A DNA stretch of 64,000 nt. It comes from Mycobacterium sp. UM_WGJ (GTDB taxonomy: Bacteria > Actinomycetota > Actinomycetes > Mycobacteriales > Mycobacteriaceae). The notes under the pieces were generated by a model. It saw only the letters and a program-made list of their open reading frames with translations, made no database searches and was not told where the DNA came from. Location of the stretch: the NCBI RefSeq assembly GCF_000455125.1, contig NZ_AUWR01000040.1:44556-108555 (forward strand), in the 5' to 3' direction. The position numbers and the translations under genes are program-made. Shown piece by piece: positions 28,803 to 37,679 of the stretch; within the stretch, counting starts at the first letter, position 1; each line of letters opens with the position of its first letter.

Positions 28803-31169
28803 TCAGATCATTTCGTTCTCTGTCAGCCATCGCATCACCGGCCAGCCGACGAACACCGGCAGCCAACAGGTCAGCACCCGGTAGAGCAGCACCGACGGGA
28901 CCGCCAGAGCGGCGGGCACACCGAACGCGGCCAGCCCACCGATCAGGGCGGCCTCCACGGCTCCCACCCCGCCGGGCGTCGGCGCCGCGGAGGCCAGCGT
29001 GCCGCCCACCATCGTCACGACCGTGACGGTGACGAAGGAGGTGTTGCCGCCGAAGGCCTCCACGCTGGCCCACAGTGCCAGCGCCGCGCCCAACGTGGTG
29101 CCTGCCGCGCCCAGCACGATCAACGCCAGCCGCTTGGGTTCGCGGGCCAGCTCCACCAGGTCGCCGGTGACTTCCTTGAGGCGTGGCCGCAGCGCTGTGG
29201 TCAACCATCGGCGCAGGTTCGGCACCAGCAGCACAATGCCGGCCAAGCCGAGCGCCACACCGGCGATCAGGTACAGCATGGTGGCACCGGGTACGAAGTG
29301 GGACAGGTCCGTCGAGGCGCCCGCAGCGGTGGTGAAGACAACCAGCAGAATCACGTGCACGATCACCTGCACCGACTGCTGGAGTGCGACGGCGGCGGTC
29401 GCGCGCAGTGTGCTCAGGCCGCCCTTTTGCAGGAACCGGGTGCTCAGCGCCAACCCGCCGACCCCGGCCGGGGTGGTGGTGGCCGCAAAGGTGTTGGCCA
29501 CCTGCATGATCGCCAGATTGCGAAAGCTGACCAGGCCGTTGGCGCAGGCCCACAGTGCGCCCGCGGCGCCGACATAGGTCAGCGACGAGACGATCAGCCC
29601 GACCAGCGCCCACCACCAGTTCGCTTGGCGCAGTTGGGAGAAGAAGGTGGGCACCTGGCTGATGAAGGGATAGGCCACGTAGACCAGGGCGCCAAGCAGG
29701 ATCAACTGAATCAGCTGGCTGCGGGTGAACCGGGTGATGGTCTTGGTCTGGATCTGATCGGTACCGGTCTGACGTTTGACCTCCTCGCGGGCGGCGGCGA
29801 TCACCGTGCCGACGTCGGGGACGGCATTGCGAAGGCGTGCGGGCACCGCGGATTTGGTGAGGCGTCGTGACGCGGCCAACACTGCGGTCCGGCCGAAGTA
29901 CTCGATGGCCGCCTCCACCGCCGCGGCCGCGTCGTACAACGATGACGTCGTCACCAGCAACTGGGCGATATCGGATTGCAGCTGGGTGTCGGTGGCGCCG
30001 TACTCGGCATTGCCGAAGCCGCCGAACAGAACCTGGCCGCCGTCGACGGTCATCTCCTTGGCGCGCAGGTCGCCGTGCGAGATCTGCTGATCGTGCAGGT
30101 GCCGCAAGGACTCCCAGGGCTTGGCCACCGGCGTGCTGGCGGTGCAGTCAGCGATCGGGGTGCCCCTGGTGGGGGTGTGGGCGTATAGCGTCCAGCCCCG
30201 GTCGAGGGAGGCGACCGCGACGGTGTTGGTGTTGGCGAGCCCGGCATCGGCGATGGAGATCGCCATCAGCGCGCGATGCTCCACGGCGCGGTGTAGCGAG
30301 GCATGCAGCGGCGCGGTCTCGGTGGTGCGTAACCGGAATTTGCGCCAGAGCTGTCGCAGCGCGCCGCCGCTGCGCTGGTTGGGGCCGTACAACTCGATGA
30401 TCACCGGGTGGTCGCCGACGGTCGACAGCACCAGCGGGCCGGGGCCGGCCGGCCGGATGACGGCGAGTTCGGAGACGGTGTGCCGGCGGCGGGCCAGGGT
30501 GCGGACGGTGCCCTCCAGCGGCACCTCCAGCGCGGGTGTGCCGACGATCAGGATCACCAGGGCCCCGACGAACCAGCCGACGGCCAGCCCGAGCAGCGAG
30601 CGCGCCGGGACGATCGCGCTGACCACCAGGTGGATCGGTACGAACGCCAGCAGCAGTGCCCACCACCAGCGTCTCCAGCGGGCGGGCAGCCAGGGCCCGG
30701 AGACGGTGAGCATGGCGGCGAGCATGGCGATCCACCGCGGGTCGTCGAGGAACTGCGCCAGCGTGGTGGCCAGCCGATCGGACAGGTCGAAATGCCAGTT
30801 CGGCGCGGCCATGCCGGTACTGCGGATCGACAGTGACACCACTGCGAGCAGTCCGGCCACGGCATAGGCTCCGAGCAGCTTCCATTGCTTGGAGACCACC
30901 AGTCCGATCAGGATCGCGAACGGCAACGCCAGGATCGCGATGCCATAGGCGAGGTAGACCAGGTTGGCGTGGACGGGGGAGAGCACCCCGACGATCTGGG
31001 ACACCGACCGCTCGAGTGCCACCCATTCGTAGCGGGTGACCAGCGAGCTGGTGATGACGGTCGCGAGGAAGAGTGCGGCCAGCACCAGACGCAGAATGTC
31101 ATTGGTGCGTCGGGTCAGCGGCTGCAGCAGGTTGCCGGTGACGGCGACGTCGCGCCCCTCAACTCGCAT
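28803..31169 (-). CDS. Flippase-like (UPF0104/LPG synthase TM) membrane protein with a degenerate kinase domain
   Basis: A 788-residue protein in three parts. Residues 25-215 hold about six membrane helices. Residues 230-445 resemble a protein/small-molecule kinase: there is a catalytic-loop-like SHGDLRAKE (365) and LFGGFGNAEYG where DFG is expected, and the beta-3 lysine site reads VIIELYG. Both the Lys and the DFG Asp are thus lost, so it is likely a pseudokinase. Residues 485-785 form the YbhN/UPF0104 flippase-like region, with TTTPAGVGGLALSTRFLQKG and TPGGVGAVEAALIGGL. It resembles a mycobacterial membrane protein of similar length that I believe is Rv0585c. A role in lipid or glycolipid transport is inferred. 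Confidence 0.82.
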   Translation of the reverse strand: MRVEGRDVAVTGNLLQPLTRRTNDILRLVLAALFLATVITSSLVTRYEWVALERSVSQIVGVLSPVHANLVYLAYGIAILALPFAILIGLVVSKQWKLLGAYAVAGLLAVVSLSIRSTGMAAPNWHFDLSDRLATTLAQFLDDPRWIAMLAAMLTVSGPWLPARWRRWWWALLLAFVPIHLVVSAIVPARSLLGLAVGWFVGALVILIVGTPALEVPLEGTVRTLARRRHTVSELAVIRPAGPGPLVLSTVGDHPVIIELYGPNQRSGGALRQLWRKFRLRTTETAPLHASLHRAVEHRALMAISIADAGLANTNTVAVASLDRGWTLYAHTPTRGTPIADCTASTPVAKPWESLRHLHDQQISHGDLRAKEMTVDGGQVLFGGFGNAEYGATDTQLQSDIAQLLVTTSSLYDAAAAVEAAIEYFGRTAVLAASRRLTKSAVPARLRNAVPDVGTVIAAAREEVKRQTGTDQIQTKTITRFTRSQLIQLILLGALVYVAYPFISQVPTFFSQLRQANWWWALVGLIVSSLTYVGAAGALWACANGLVSFRNLAIMQVANTFAATTTPAGVGGLALSTRFLQKGGLSTLRATAAVALQQSVQVIVHVILLVVFTTAAGASTDLSHFVPGATMLYLIAGVALGLAGIVLLVPNLRRWLTTALRPRLKEVTGDLVELAREPKRLALIVLGAAGTTLGAALALWASVEAFGGNTSFVTVTVVTMVGGTLASAAPTPGGVGAVEAALIGGLAAFGVPAALAVPSVLLYRVLTCWLPVFVGWPVMRWLTENEMI

Positions 31170-31346
31170 GATCTCTTTCGGTCCGTCTCATGCCGCATCG
31201 CGTGGCGGCTCGCCACAACTTAACCGGTGAGCTGCGGTATCACGCTGGATTGTCGGCGACATGGCGCCGCGTCGGCCCGCGTGAGTCTCATGTGCCACAC
31301 CCGTCACCATCGACGATCGGCACCAGGTGTGCCCGGCTTGCAGCGA

Positions 31347-32222
31347 CTAGAGCGGGTAGCTGACCCCGGTCATCTTCTCCGACTCCTCCCATAACCGGCG
31401 CCACAGTCGCTGATCCTGGGACAGCTTGTTCGACGGGCACGGCCCCATCGGGCCGCGGGACTGGTTCAGCTTGGTGGGACCCCAGTAGATGTCCGGGTCG
31501 GCGTCGGGAACGGTCGCGGCGAACAGGGTCGACTCGGCGCCCCGCTCCGGCGGCTGGCCGACCAGCGGCAGGCCGTACTTGGCGATCAACCCGACGATGG
31601 TCTTGTCGTTGTCGAACAGGTCGGTGGTCGACACCCCGGGGTGCACGCCGTAGGAGCGCACCGGCGAGCCGGCCGCAACCAGGCGCCGCTGCAGCTCGCG
31701 GGCGAACATCAGGTTGGCCAGCTTGGACTGGGCGTAGGCGAGGTTGCGCTGGTAGGGGCGGTGCTCATAGTTGAGGTCGTCGACCCAGAACTTGGGGGTC
31801 TGCTTGTGCGCGATGCTCGACACCGTCACCACCCGGTCACTGATCCGGTCCAACAGCAGGCCGGTCAGCGCGAAGTGTCCCAGATGGTTGACGCCGAACT
31901 GCGTTTCGAAGCCGTCCACGGTGCGCCGCATCGGGATGTTCATGATTCCGGCGTTGTTGACCAGCACGTCGAAGCCGCCCTGCTGCGCGGCGAAGTCGCG
32001 CACCGAGGCCAGGCTGCCCAGGTCCAGCGCCGCCACCGTGACGTCACCGTCGATGCCGTCGGCGATCTCCTGGGCTTTGGCGGTGTTGCGACACGCCATC
32101 ACCACGCTGGCGCCCTTGGCGGCCAGGGTGCGGGTGACGACCTCACCCAGGCCGCCGTTGGCGCCGGTCACCACGAAAGTGCGGCCGGACTGATCGGGGG
32201 TGTCCGCGATTCTGAAAGACAT
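31347..32222 (-). CDS. Short-chain dehydrogenase/reductase, retinol-dehydrogenase-like group
   Basis: A 291-residue SDR. It has FVVTGANGGLGEVVTRTLA, the NNAGIMNIPM motif, and the catalytic YAQSKLANL, with Ser in VTVSSIAHK. The C-terminal ~40 residues follow the pattern of mycobacterial oxidoreductases ending in LWEESEKMTGV. The start at ATG 32222 avoids overlap with the ankyrin gene; a frame 42 bp longer is possible. The substrate is unknown. It is 25 bp downstream of the ankyrin gene on the same strand. Confidence 0.86.
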   Translation of the reverse strand: MSFRIADTPDQSGRTFVVTGANGGLGEVVTRTLAAKGASVVMACRNTAKAQEIADGIDGDVTVAALDLGSLASVRDFAAQQGGFDVLVNNAGIMNIPMRRTVDGFETQFGVNHLGHFALTGLLLDRISDRVVTVSSIAHKQTPKFWVDDLNYEHRPYQRNLAYAQSKLANLMFARELQRRLVAAGSPVRSYGVHPGVSTTDLFDNDKTIVGLIAKYGLPLVGQPPERGAESTLFAATVPDADPDIYWGPTKLNQSRGPMGPCPSNKLSQDQRLWRRLWEESEKMTGVSYPL

Positions 32223-32247
32223 GCTGGTCACGGTACCTGCCGCTGGA

Positions 32248-32922
32248 CTAGGCGGTGCCCGCACCGTCTTCGGCGACCAACACCGCGCCGCGGTGGGTGA
32301 TCACGTGGCGTTGCCCGGCCCCGGCGGTCTCCAAGTAGTCGGCACGCAAGGTGACCCGAATACCGCCAGGAATACGCGGAATCACCAGCTGCACCGACCG
32401 GCCGGGCGCCTCATGCAGCACCGCCACCGGGGGAAGGCGCAGCACCCGCCTCAGATCGCGGTCGGTGTGGCCATCGAGGATGCCGGCGGCACGAACGCTG
32501 CCGTGGATCACCCATTCCAGGTTGGCGTCCAGAGCCCGAGTCCGTTCCATCGACAGCGGGGAAGCCGGCGGGATAAGAAGGCTGATCAGGGGTATCGGGT
32601 GCCGGTGAGCGAATGCCACGTCGCGCGCGGCCCAGCCCCTGGCGTCGCGCAGTGAACGTAGTGCACCCCGTTCAATCAGCGCCGCAACGACTTTCGTCGG
32701 TGCGCCGTGACGGGCTGCCTGGTGCAGCGGAGTAACCCAGTCGGTGCTGCCGGGCCGCCACTGGTTGGCGCTGAGCGCCGGGTCGGCATCAAGCAGATCG
32801 AACAACGCCGGCCAGTCGCCGGCCTCGGCCGCGTCGGCCATTTTGTGCCCGGCTGTGACGGTCTCCTCCGACATCAGTGAAGGTTCCAGCACACCGGGCC
32901 AAGCTATAGGGGGTTCGTCCAT
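32248..32922 (-). CDS. Ankyrin-repeat protein
   Basis: A 224-residue protein. It has at least two ankyrin-like units around residues 40-115, visible as DAAEAGDWPALFDLLDADPA, TPLHQAARHGAPTKVVAALI and RSLRDARGWAARDVAFAHRH. The C-terminal ~90 residues (RVLRLPPVAVLHEAPGRSVQ onwards) are a beta-rich region of unknown type. It probably mediates protein-protein contact. The ATG at 32922 is chosen; 39 extra in-frame residues upstream would cross into the divergent gene's promoter. The gap to that gene is 116 bp. Confidence 0.72.
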   Translation of the reverse strand: MDEPPIAWPGVLEPSLMSEETVTAGHKMADAAEAGDWPALFDLLDADPALSANQWRPGSTDWVTPLHQAARHGAPTKVVAALIERGALRSLRDARGWAARDVAFAHRHPIPLISLLIPPASPLSMERTRALDANLEWVIHGSVRAAGILDGHTDRDLRRVLRLPPVAVLHEAPGRSVQLVIPRIPGGIRVTLRADYLETAGAGQRHVITHRGAVLVAEDGAGTA

Positions 32923-33038
32923 GCCCGGAACCGTAGCGAGGGGGTCTGACAACTGCCCTCGGGCGAGGTTGAGCGACAAAGGTTGTCGGTGCCTGCCGAT
33001 AGATTCCTCACACGAGAAACACCGAGCGGGAGGCAACA

Positions 33039-33836
33039 ATGTCGGACTCTGCAGACAGACCGTCGGTCGTCACGCGCGTGCTGCTGCTCGGTGACCGTGA
33101 GACTGTCGATCACCGCGCCGATCTGGCTACCGATGCCGCCCGCCAGCACTGCGTGGTTATCGATGCGTTCGGCTTCGAGGAGGGGGCGGCCGGTGGTACC
33201 GACGACTTGACCGAGGTCGACGCGGTGGTCGCCGCGCTGGGCCGCGCGATCGGCGGCCGGATGGATGTCTGGGTGCCGTTTCCCGGCCCGGATTTCATCC
33301 GCGAGCAGCACCTGCGGCGGATCAGCCTGGTACTGCAACGGCACGGGTTGAACCTGCGGCTGACCCGGGAACTGTTCGAGGCGCCTACCGAGGGTGGGAT
33401 GAACGAGATCGACTTCGCGCTGCGCCGGGAGGTCCGGGCCGTCGACGACCTCGATCAGGCGGCGCTGGCTGCCGAGGGTGCCGAGAGTCTGAGCCGGGAG
33501 ATCGAGCTGGCGCTCAGAGCGGTCCGCGGTCCGCAGGCGGTGCGGCGCATCCCGTCCGGCGCCAACAGGGCGGGCCGGCACCCGGGGCCCCCGGTCCTGC
33601 CCTCGCCCTCGGTGCCGTGGCCGGAACGCAAGGAGCACCTGGAGCGCTACGTGCGCTGGCTGGTCGACGGATGCGGTGTCACCCAGGCGGCCACGGCGCG
33701 GGTGCTCAACTCGGCCGGGCAGCGCACGCCGACTGGCCGGCCCTGGAAGCCTGGCACGGTGTCAAAGCTGCTCAACGGCAAGTACGACGGCCCGCGGCGT
33801 CCCGGTGACTTCAGGCCCGATGCGGTAGCTGGGTGA
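33039..33836 (+). CDS. Unknown protein with a serine-recombinase-like C-terminal segment
   Basis: A 265-residue protein. The last ~75 residues (GVTQAATARVLNSAGQRTPT, then GRPWKPGTVSKLLNGKYDG) look like the DNA-binding recombinase segment of large serine integrases (PF07508 type). The N-terminal 170 residues do not show the serine nucleophile pattern of a resolvase; they look like an alpha/beta fold (RVLLLGDRETVDHRADLATD, MDVWVPFPGPDFIREQHL). It is therefore probably not an active recombinase, but a DNA-binding or regulatory protein. The ATG is at 33039. It diverges from the ankyrin gene. Confidence 0.6.
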   Translation: MSDSADRPSVVTRVLLLGDRETVDHRADLATDAARQHCVVIDAFGFEEGAAGGTDDLTEVDAVVAALGRAIGGRMDVWVPFPGPDFIREQHLRRISLVLQRHGLNLRLTRELFEAPTEGGMNEIDFALRREVRAVDDLDQAALAAEGAESLSREIELALRAVRGPQAVRRIPSGANRAGRHPGPPVLPSPSVPWPERKEHLERYVRWLVDGCGVTQAATARVLNSAGQRTPTGRPWKPGTVSKLLNGKYDGPRRPGDFRPDAVAG

Positions 33837-33923
33837 CGACAACGGGCGGGATGACGGCCAGGGGATGGTGGCCATTGCGACGCTGAAACCGCTTGGGCCG
33901 CAGTGCTTCGACAGTCGGGTAGC

Positions 33924-34271
33924 TCATATGGTGTCCACCAGCGACAAAAAAATCAGTGCCCATGGCAACCCGCCGGCCGCCAGGGCCAGACCGGACCCGC
34001 CCACGGCCAGCCCCAGGCCGCGCCGGCGCGGTGACTCGGAACGCAAGATTATTGCGGCGATCAGCAGCGACGCGGCGGTTGTGATGGCGACCGTGGCGGC
34101 AAGCATGATGCGATAGCCGGCATGGCTGTCTATCGGCAAGTGGCCCAGTAGCCATCCGACGCCGAACGCCCCTGCAAACACGATCTGGACGACGATCGGC
34201 GCTGATCGAGTGGCCGTTCGCCAGACCTCGTTGTCCTGAACGAGAATTCGTGCCCTCAGTCGATTGAGCAT
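33924..34271 (-). CDS. Small multi-pass membrane protein
   Basis: A 115-residue protein with three or four hydrophobic segments, about residues 25-45 (PIVVQIVFAGAFGVGWLLG), 52-75 and 86-112. I do not recognise the family. It is 12 bp downstream of another small membrane gene and part of a same-strand run with the DUF4226-like gene, so it could be its partner or immunity protein. That link is inference from position only. Confidence 0.6.
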   Translation of the reverse strand: MLNRLRARILVQDNEVWRTATRSAPIVVQIVFAGAFGVGWLLGHLPIDSHAGYRIMLAATVAITTAASLLIAAIILRSESPRRRGLGLAVGGSGLALAAGGLPWALIFLSLVDTI

Positions 34272-34283
34272 GGCCGAGTCCTC

Positions 34284-34586
34284 TCAGTGCAGATGCTGCA
34301 GTAGCTGGTAGATCACGGTGGCGGGGATGACGGTGGCGGCGATGGTCAGGGGAGTTGCGAGGTATCCGATGAGGATCCCGCGCCCGACCTGGCTCGCGGT
34401 GTCGGGCAGTTCCCGCATGAACAGTCCGGTCGGTACCACCACTACCGTTGCGAGCACAAAGAAGAAGATGCTGGCGAACCAGAAGGGCAGCCAAGCCCAC
34501 GTCGCGGTCTCGACGATCGCGATGGTCGCCAGCGTGGCGAGGAAGCCGCGGGGTCCGTAGCGGGCTGTTGGGTTGGTGGTGGCCAT
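34284..34586 (-). CDS. Small membrane protein
   Basis: A 100-residue protein with hydrophobic segments about residues 15-50 (two helices, including FWFASIFFFVLATVVVVPTG) and 70-95. I do not recognise it. It starts 20 bp after the stop of the DUF4226-like gene and precedes another small membrane gene by 12 bp, so the three probably form one transcript. Confidence 0.6.
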   Translation of the reverse strand: MATTNPTARYGPRGFLATLATIAIVETATWAWLPFWFASIFFFVLATVVVVPTGLFMRELPDTASQVGRGILIGYLATPLTIAATVIPATVIYQLLQHLH

Positions 34587-34606
34587 GACGGCTCCTTCGA
34601 CGGCGC

Positions 34607-35839
34607 TTAGCTGATTGGTCTCGACGAGACGGATGGCGGCGCATAGACCGGCCCGAAATCACGAGCCGCCGCGTCGTCGAACGCGGCGAACCGAGAACTG
34701 CCGACACCGACCTCGTGGTGGATCGGCAGATTGGTGACCGGGCCCAGCCAGGTATTACCCGAGTGCGCCGGATCGATCAACACCGTGTGGGTACTGCCAT
34801 TCGGCAGATCCTGGTAGACCTCCAGCGACGGATAATTGGTACGGGTCCCGTCGATGTAGACGCCGTCGTGTCCCGGGGTGAACACCAGATCGCCGTTGAC
34901 GCTGAGCCGATTGTCACGCAGTGGTCCGTGCGCGTCCGTCGTGAAGCCGGGCACCAGCGGGTTCCCCGCGTCGTACTTGATGCGCACCGATCCATCCGGG
35001 GCTTGCCAGATGCTGCCCTGGGGCACACCGACTGCCACTTTGCCAGGGCCGCCGCTGCCGTTGAGTTCAACCGAGGGGTTCTGTCGCATCACCACGATGC
35101 CGTTCTCGTAGTCGATGTAGGTGGTGACCTTGGTGTCCTCGGGATCAAAGCGCGCATCGGGTCCACGATTGTTGCCGAAGTCGCGAGAAAAGAAGCCGCT
35201 CTTGACATCGCGCTGCGGGATCCACTGCGACGCGCGCACCACGCCCTGTCCGGGCACCGGATCTATCCGGGCCACCCGGATCTCGGATTGCACCCCCTGG
35301 AATTTCGGGTCGTACGTCTCCGGATCCAGGACGGCCGCAGTCGCCCAGTCCGAGGTCGATATCGGGTCGCGGCCGAAGGACTCCCGGAAGGCATCGATCT
35401 GATTGAGCCGGCGCTCATCGGCGGTTGCCGGCGACCGTTTGTGCGTCACGTAGTCGACGGTTTGGACGCCGCGCCTGCGAGGGTCCTCGGCCACGTAACC
35501 GCCGCCCAGCGAGTGCACTGCCTGCGCACGGGCGTGGCTGTCCACGACGGTGTCGGCGATCACCTGATGAATGTCGCGGGTCTTGGCGGTCAGGAACCGC
35601 TGGAACTGCCGGGCTCCCGCGGGTGTGTTCAACGCCGACGCGCGATTGTGGGCTAACGCCTCGCGGATCTCGGCCTCGATGCCGTCGAGTCGTGTGCGAC
35701 CCCGCAGGGCCACCTGCGTGGCACCGCGCACCGTCGCCAGGAAAGCCCGGTCGGCCTGGGTGGATCTCTGCAGTCGCCGCGCCAGGACATCCTCGCGTGC
35801 TCGCGCGGCATCGGCGTGGGCGCCGAGTTCCTCGGGCAT
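34607..35839 (-). CDS. DUF4226-like protein with beta-rich C-terminal domain
   Basis: A 410-residue protein without signal peptide. Residues 1-115 are helical and resemble DUF4226, a domain found in mycobacterial proteins such as Rv0026 (ARAREDVLARRLQRSTQADR, and HSRAQAVHSLGGG-like DSHARAQAVHSLGGGYVAED). Residues 130-410 form a long beta-rich region (VTTYIDYENGIVVMRQNPSV, FTPGHDGVYIDGTRTNYPSL) of unknown activity. The arrangement resembles proteins delivered by type VII secretion or polymorphic effectors, followed by two small membrane genes. The assignment of DUF4226 is from memory of the family pattern. Confidence 0.55.
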   Translation of the reverse strand: MPEELGAHADAARAREDVLARRLQRSTQADRAFLATVRGATQVALRGRTRLDGIEAEIREALAHNRASALNTPAGARQFQRFLTAKTRDIHQVIADTVVDSHARAQAVHSLGGGYVAEDPRRRGVQTVDYVTHKRSPATADERRLNQIDAFRESFGRDPISTSDWATAAVLDPETYDPKFQGVQSEIRVARIDPVPGQGVVRASQWIPQRDVKSGFFSRDFGNNRGPDARFDPEDTKVTTYIDYENGIVVMRQNPSVELNGSGGPGKVAVGVPQGSIWQAPDGSVRIKYDAGNPLVPGFTTDAHGPLRDNRLSVNGDLVFTPGHDGVYIDGTRTNYPSLEVYQDLPNGSTHTVLIDPAHSGNTWLGPVTNLPIHHEVGVGSSRFAAFDDAAARDFGPVYAPPSVSSRPIS

Positions 35840-35900
35840 ACCCGCGACGCTAGTTCAGCGACGGCGATTCCGGTATTCACCCGAGGCCGCGTCTTGAGCG

Positions 35901-36749
35901 TCAGTCCTTGAAGTACACCAGCTGATGCGTGCTGGCCAGCAGCCGGCCCGCCCGAGACCACAGGTGCGCGCTTTGATCGAAGTAGCCGCGTGAAAATCGA
36001 TTGGCGTGCGCGCTGGCCAGCAGGAAATCGCTTCCGAGCGAATCAATTTCGCCCTGGTCGGCGTGAAAATAGGTGGTCAGCGAGATGGTGCCGGCCGGCA
36101 GGAACCGGCCGCTGCGCAAGAACACCCGAGGGAAGAACACGTCCGACAGGCACGCCAACGCCGCGAAGTCCAGCGGCCGGTCCTCGGCGTCGCGCACCCA
36201 CAATGTGGTGGTCGACGATGCGCTGGGCGCTACGGCCCTGAGTGGCACCGGGCCGTCGGTGAAGCGCATGTCGTAGCGCTTGGCCCAGACGATGGCATCG
36301 ACGAACCGGCCGGGGGCGACGTCCTCGGGAGCGGGCGTGCTCGGCGGGTGGCTTTCGTCGTCGGCCCAGGTGTCGCGATGCAGGCCGAACAGCGCGGTCG
36401 CGGTGGTTCTGACCTCGTCACCCTGGCGCAGCTCGAGCACCCAATGCTGGTTACTACGGTTGGTCCGGGCGGCGCGCACGCAGATGTCGAACTCGCCGTC
36501 GGCGATCGGCGCGGCGAAGTTGACGGACAGCGCCAGCGGATCGCCGATGCGCTCGGGGTGCGATTCGACCGCGCGCAGCAACACCGCCGCGGTGATCCCG
36601 CCGAACGGCCCGACCATGTTGGCCCACTCCGGCTGGGTCACACCACGAAAAGTCCCGGCGTCGACGGTCTCGAACTGCATGGCACGGTCGAAGGGGTGCG
36701 AGGAGGCGGTCACGGAGATCCTTCGGGTGGGTGGAACGACATCGGTCAC
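35901..36749 (-). CDS. Acyl-CoA thioesterase (TesB/double-hotdog type)
   Basis: A 282-residue double hotdog-fold thioesterase. It contains QPEWANMVGPFGGITAAVLL (entry to the first hotdog helix), PLALSVNFAAPI, and in the second half FLPAGTISLTTYFHADQGEI with SAHANRFSRGYFDQSAHLW. It probably hydrolyses acyl-CoA. Its start overlaps the stop of the upstream methyltransferase gene (ATGA), so the two are coupled. Confidence 0.85.
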   Translation of the reverse strand: MTDVVPPTRRISVTASSHPFDRAMQFETVDAGTFRGVTQPEWANMVGPFGGITAAVLLRAVESHPERIGDPLALSVNFAAPIADGEFDICVRAARTNRSNQHWVLELRQGDEVRTTATALFGLHRDTWADDESHPPSTPAPEDVAPGRFVDAIVWAKRYDMRFTDGPVPLRAVAPSASSTTTLWVRDAEDRPLDFAALACLSDVFFPRVFLRSGRFLPAGTISLTTYFHADQGEIDSLGSDFLLASAHANRFSRGYFDQSAHLWSRAGRLLASTHQLVYFKD

Positions 36750-37591
36750 GCTATCGCGGTGACCACCCAGGTGCGGCCCGGGAACTGCACCACACCGTCG
36801 ACCCGCTGCCGGCGCAGCTCGTCACGCAGCTCCTCGACCACGCCGGCCCAGCCGTCGGCGCCCAGCCTGGTCTCCAGTTCGGCGCGGGCCTGCTGCCCGG
36901 TGCGGTTGGCCAGGATCAACGCCAGCCGTTCTTCGACGCCATCGCTACCGCCGATCCCGAAATTGCAGGTCCCGTCGAACGGTTCCAACCCGATGTCGCT
37001 CCAGCCGGCGTCGGACAGGACGGCGCGCACCCGCTCGGGATTGCCGAAGGCCAGCGGGCCGGGCGTCGTGGGATCCAGCGCAGCCGGAGGAGTCTCCAAC
37101 TTGGCGGCCAGGACGTCGATGCCCGCGGTGAACATCGGATTGTCGCCCTCGCGCCAGCACACGAACGCCAGCCGGGAACTCGGAGCCGCCGCGCGGCGGA
37201 TGTTGGTGAATGCGGCCACCGGATCGTCGAAGAACATCACCCCGAACCGGGAGACGACCCGGTCGAACGAGGACCCGTCCGCGGCTGCGCGCAGGTCGAT
37301 GGTCTGGGCGTCGCCGAGTATCACGGTGGCCGCCGGTACCCGCCGGCGCGCCGCCTGTGCCATCGGCTCGGAGATGTCCACGCCGAACGGAACGGCGCCC
37401 AGGGTCGCCGCGCGCTGCAGCAAGGTGCCCGAGCCGCAGCCGATGTCGAGCACCCGCTCACCAGCAGTGATGCCGGCGGCCTGCAAGACCGCGTCGGCGA
37501 ACGGTGCCAGCACCGCCTCGAAGATCGCTGCGTTGTCCACCCAGTCGATACCCTGGGCCGCCCAGGCCTGCTGCTGTTCCTCGTTCGCCAT
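36746..37591 (-). CDS. Class I SAM-dependent methyltransferase
   Basis: A 281-residue methyltransferase. It has VLDIGCGSGTLLQRAATLG, VPFGVDISEPMAQAAR, and FDRVVSRFGVMFFDDPVAAF, the last typical of a mycobacterial subgroup related to UbiE-type enzymes. The ATG at 37591 (MANEEQQQAW) is chosen over one 48 bp upstream. The substrate is unknown. It is coupled to the thioesterase gene and divergent from the acyl-CoA carboxylase gene. Confidence 0.86.
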   Translation of the reverse strand: MANEEQQQAWAAQGIDWVDNAAIFEAVLAPFADAVLQAAGITAGERVLDIGCGSGTLLQRAATLGAVPFGVDISEPMAQAARRRVPAATVILGDAQTIDLRAAADGSSFDRVVSRFGVMFFDDPVAAFTNIRRAAAPSSRLAFVCWREGDNPMFTAGIDVLAAKLETPPAALDPTTPGPLAFGNPERVRAVLSDAGWSDIGLEPFDGTCNFGIGGSDGVEERLALILANRTGQQARAELETRLGADGWAGVVEELRDELRRQRVDGVVQFPGRTWVVTAIA

Positions 37592-37679
37592 GCCCTCAGG
37601 GTAGGGGCCGAAAGTCGGGGTGGACGCCGCGCGGCCCATGATGTTGGTCTAGGTCAACACCCCGGCGAAGGAATCCCAC

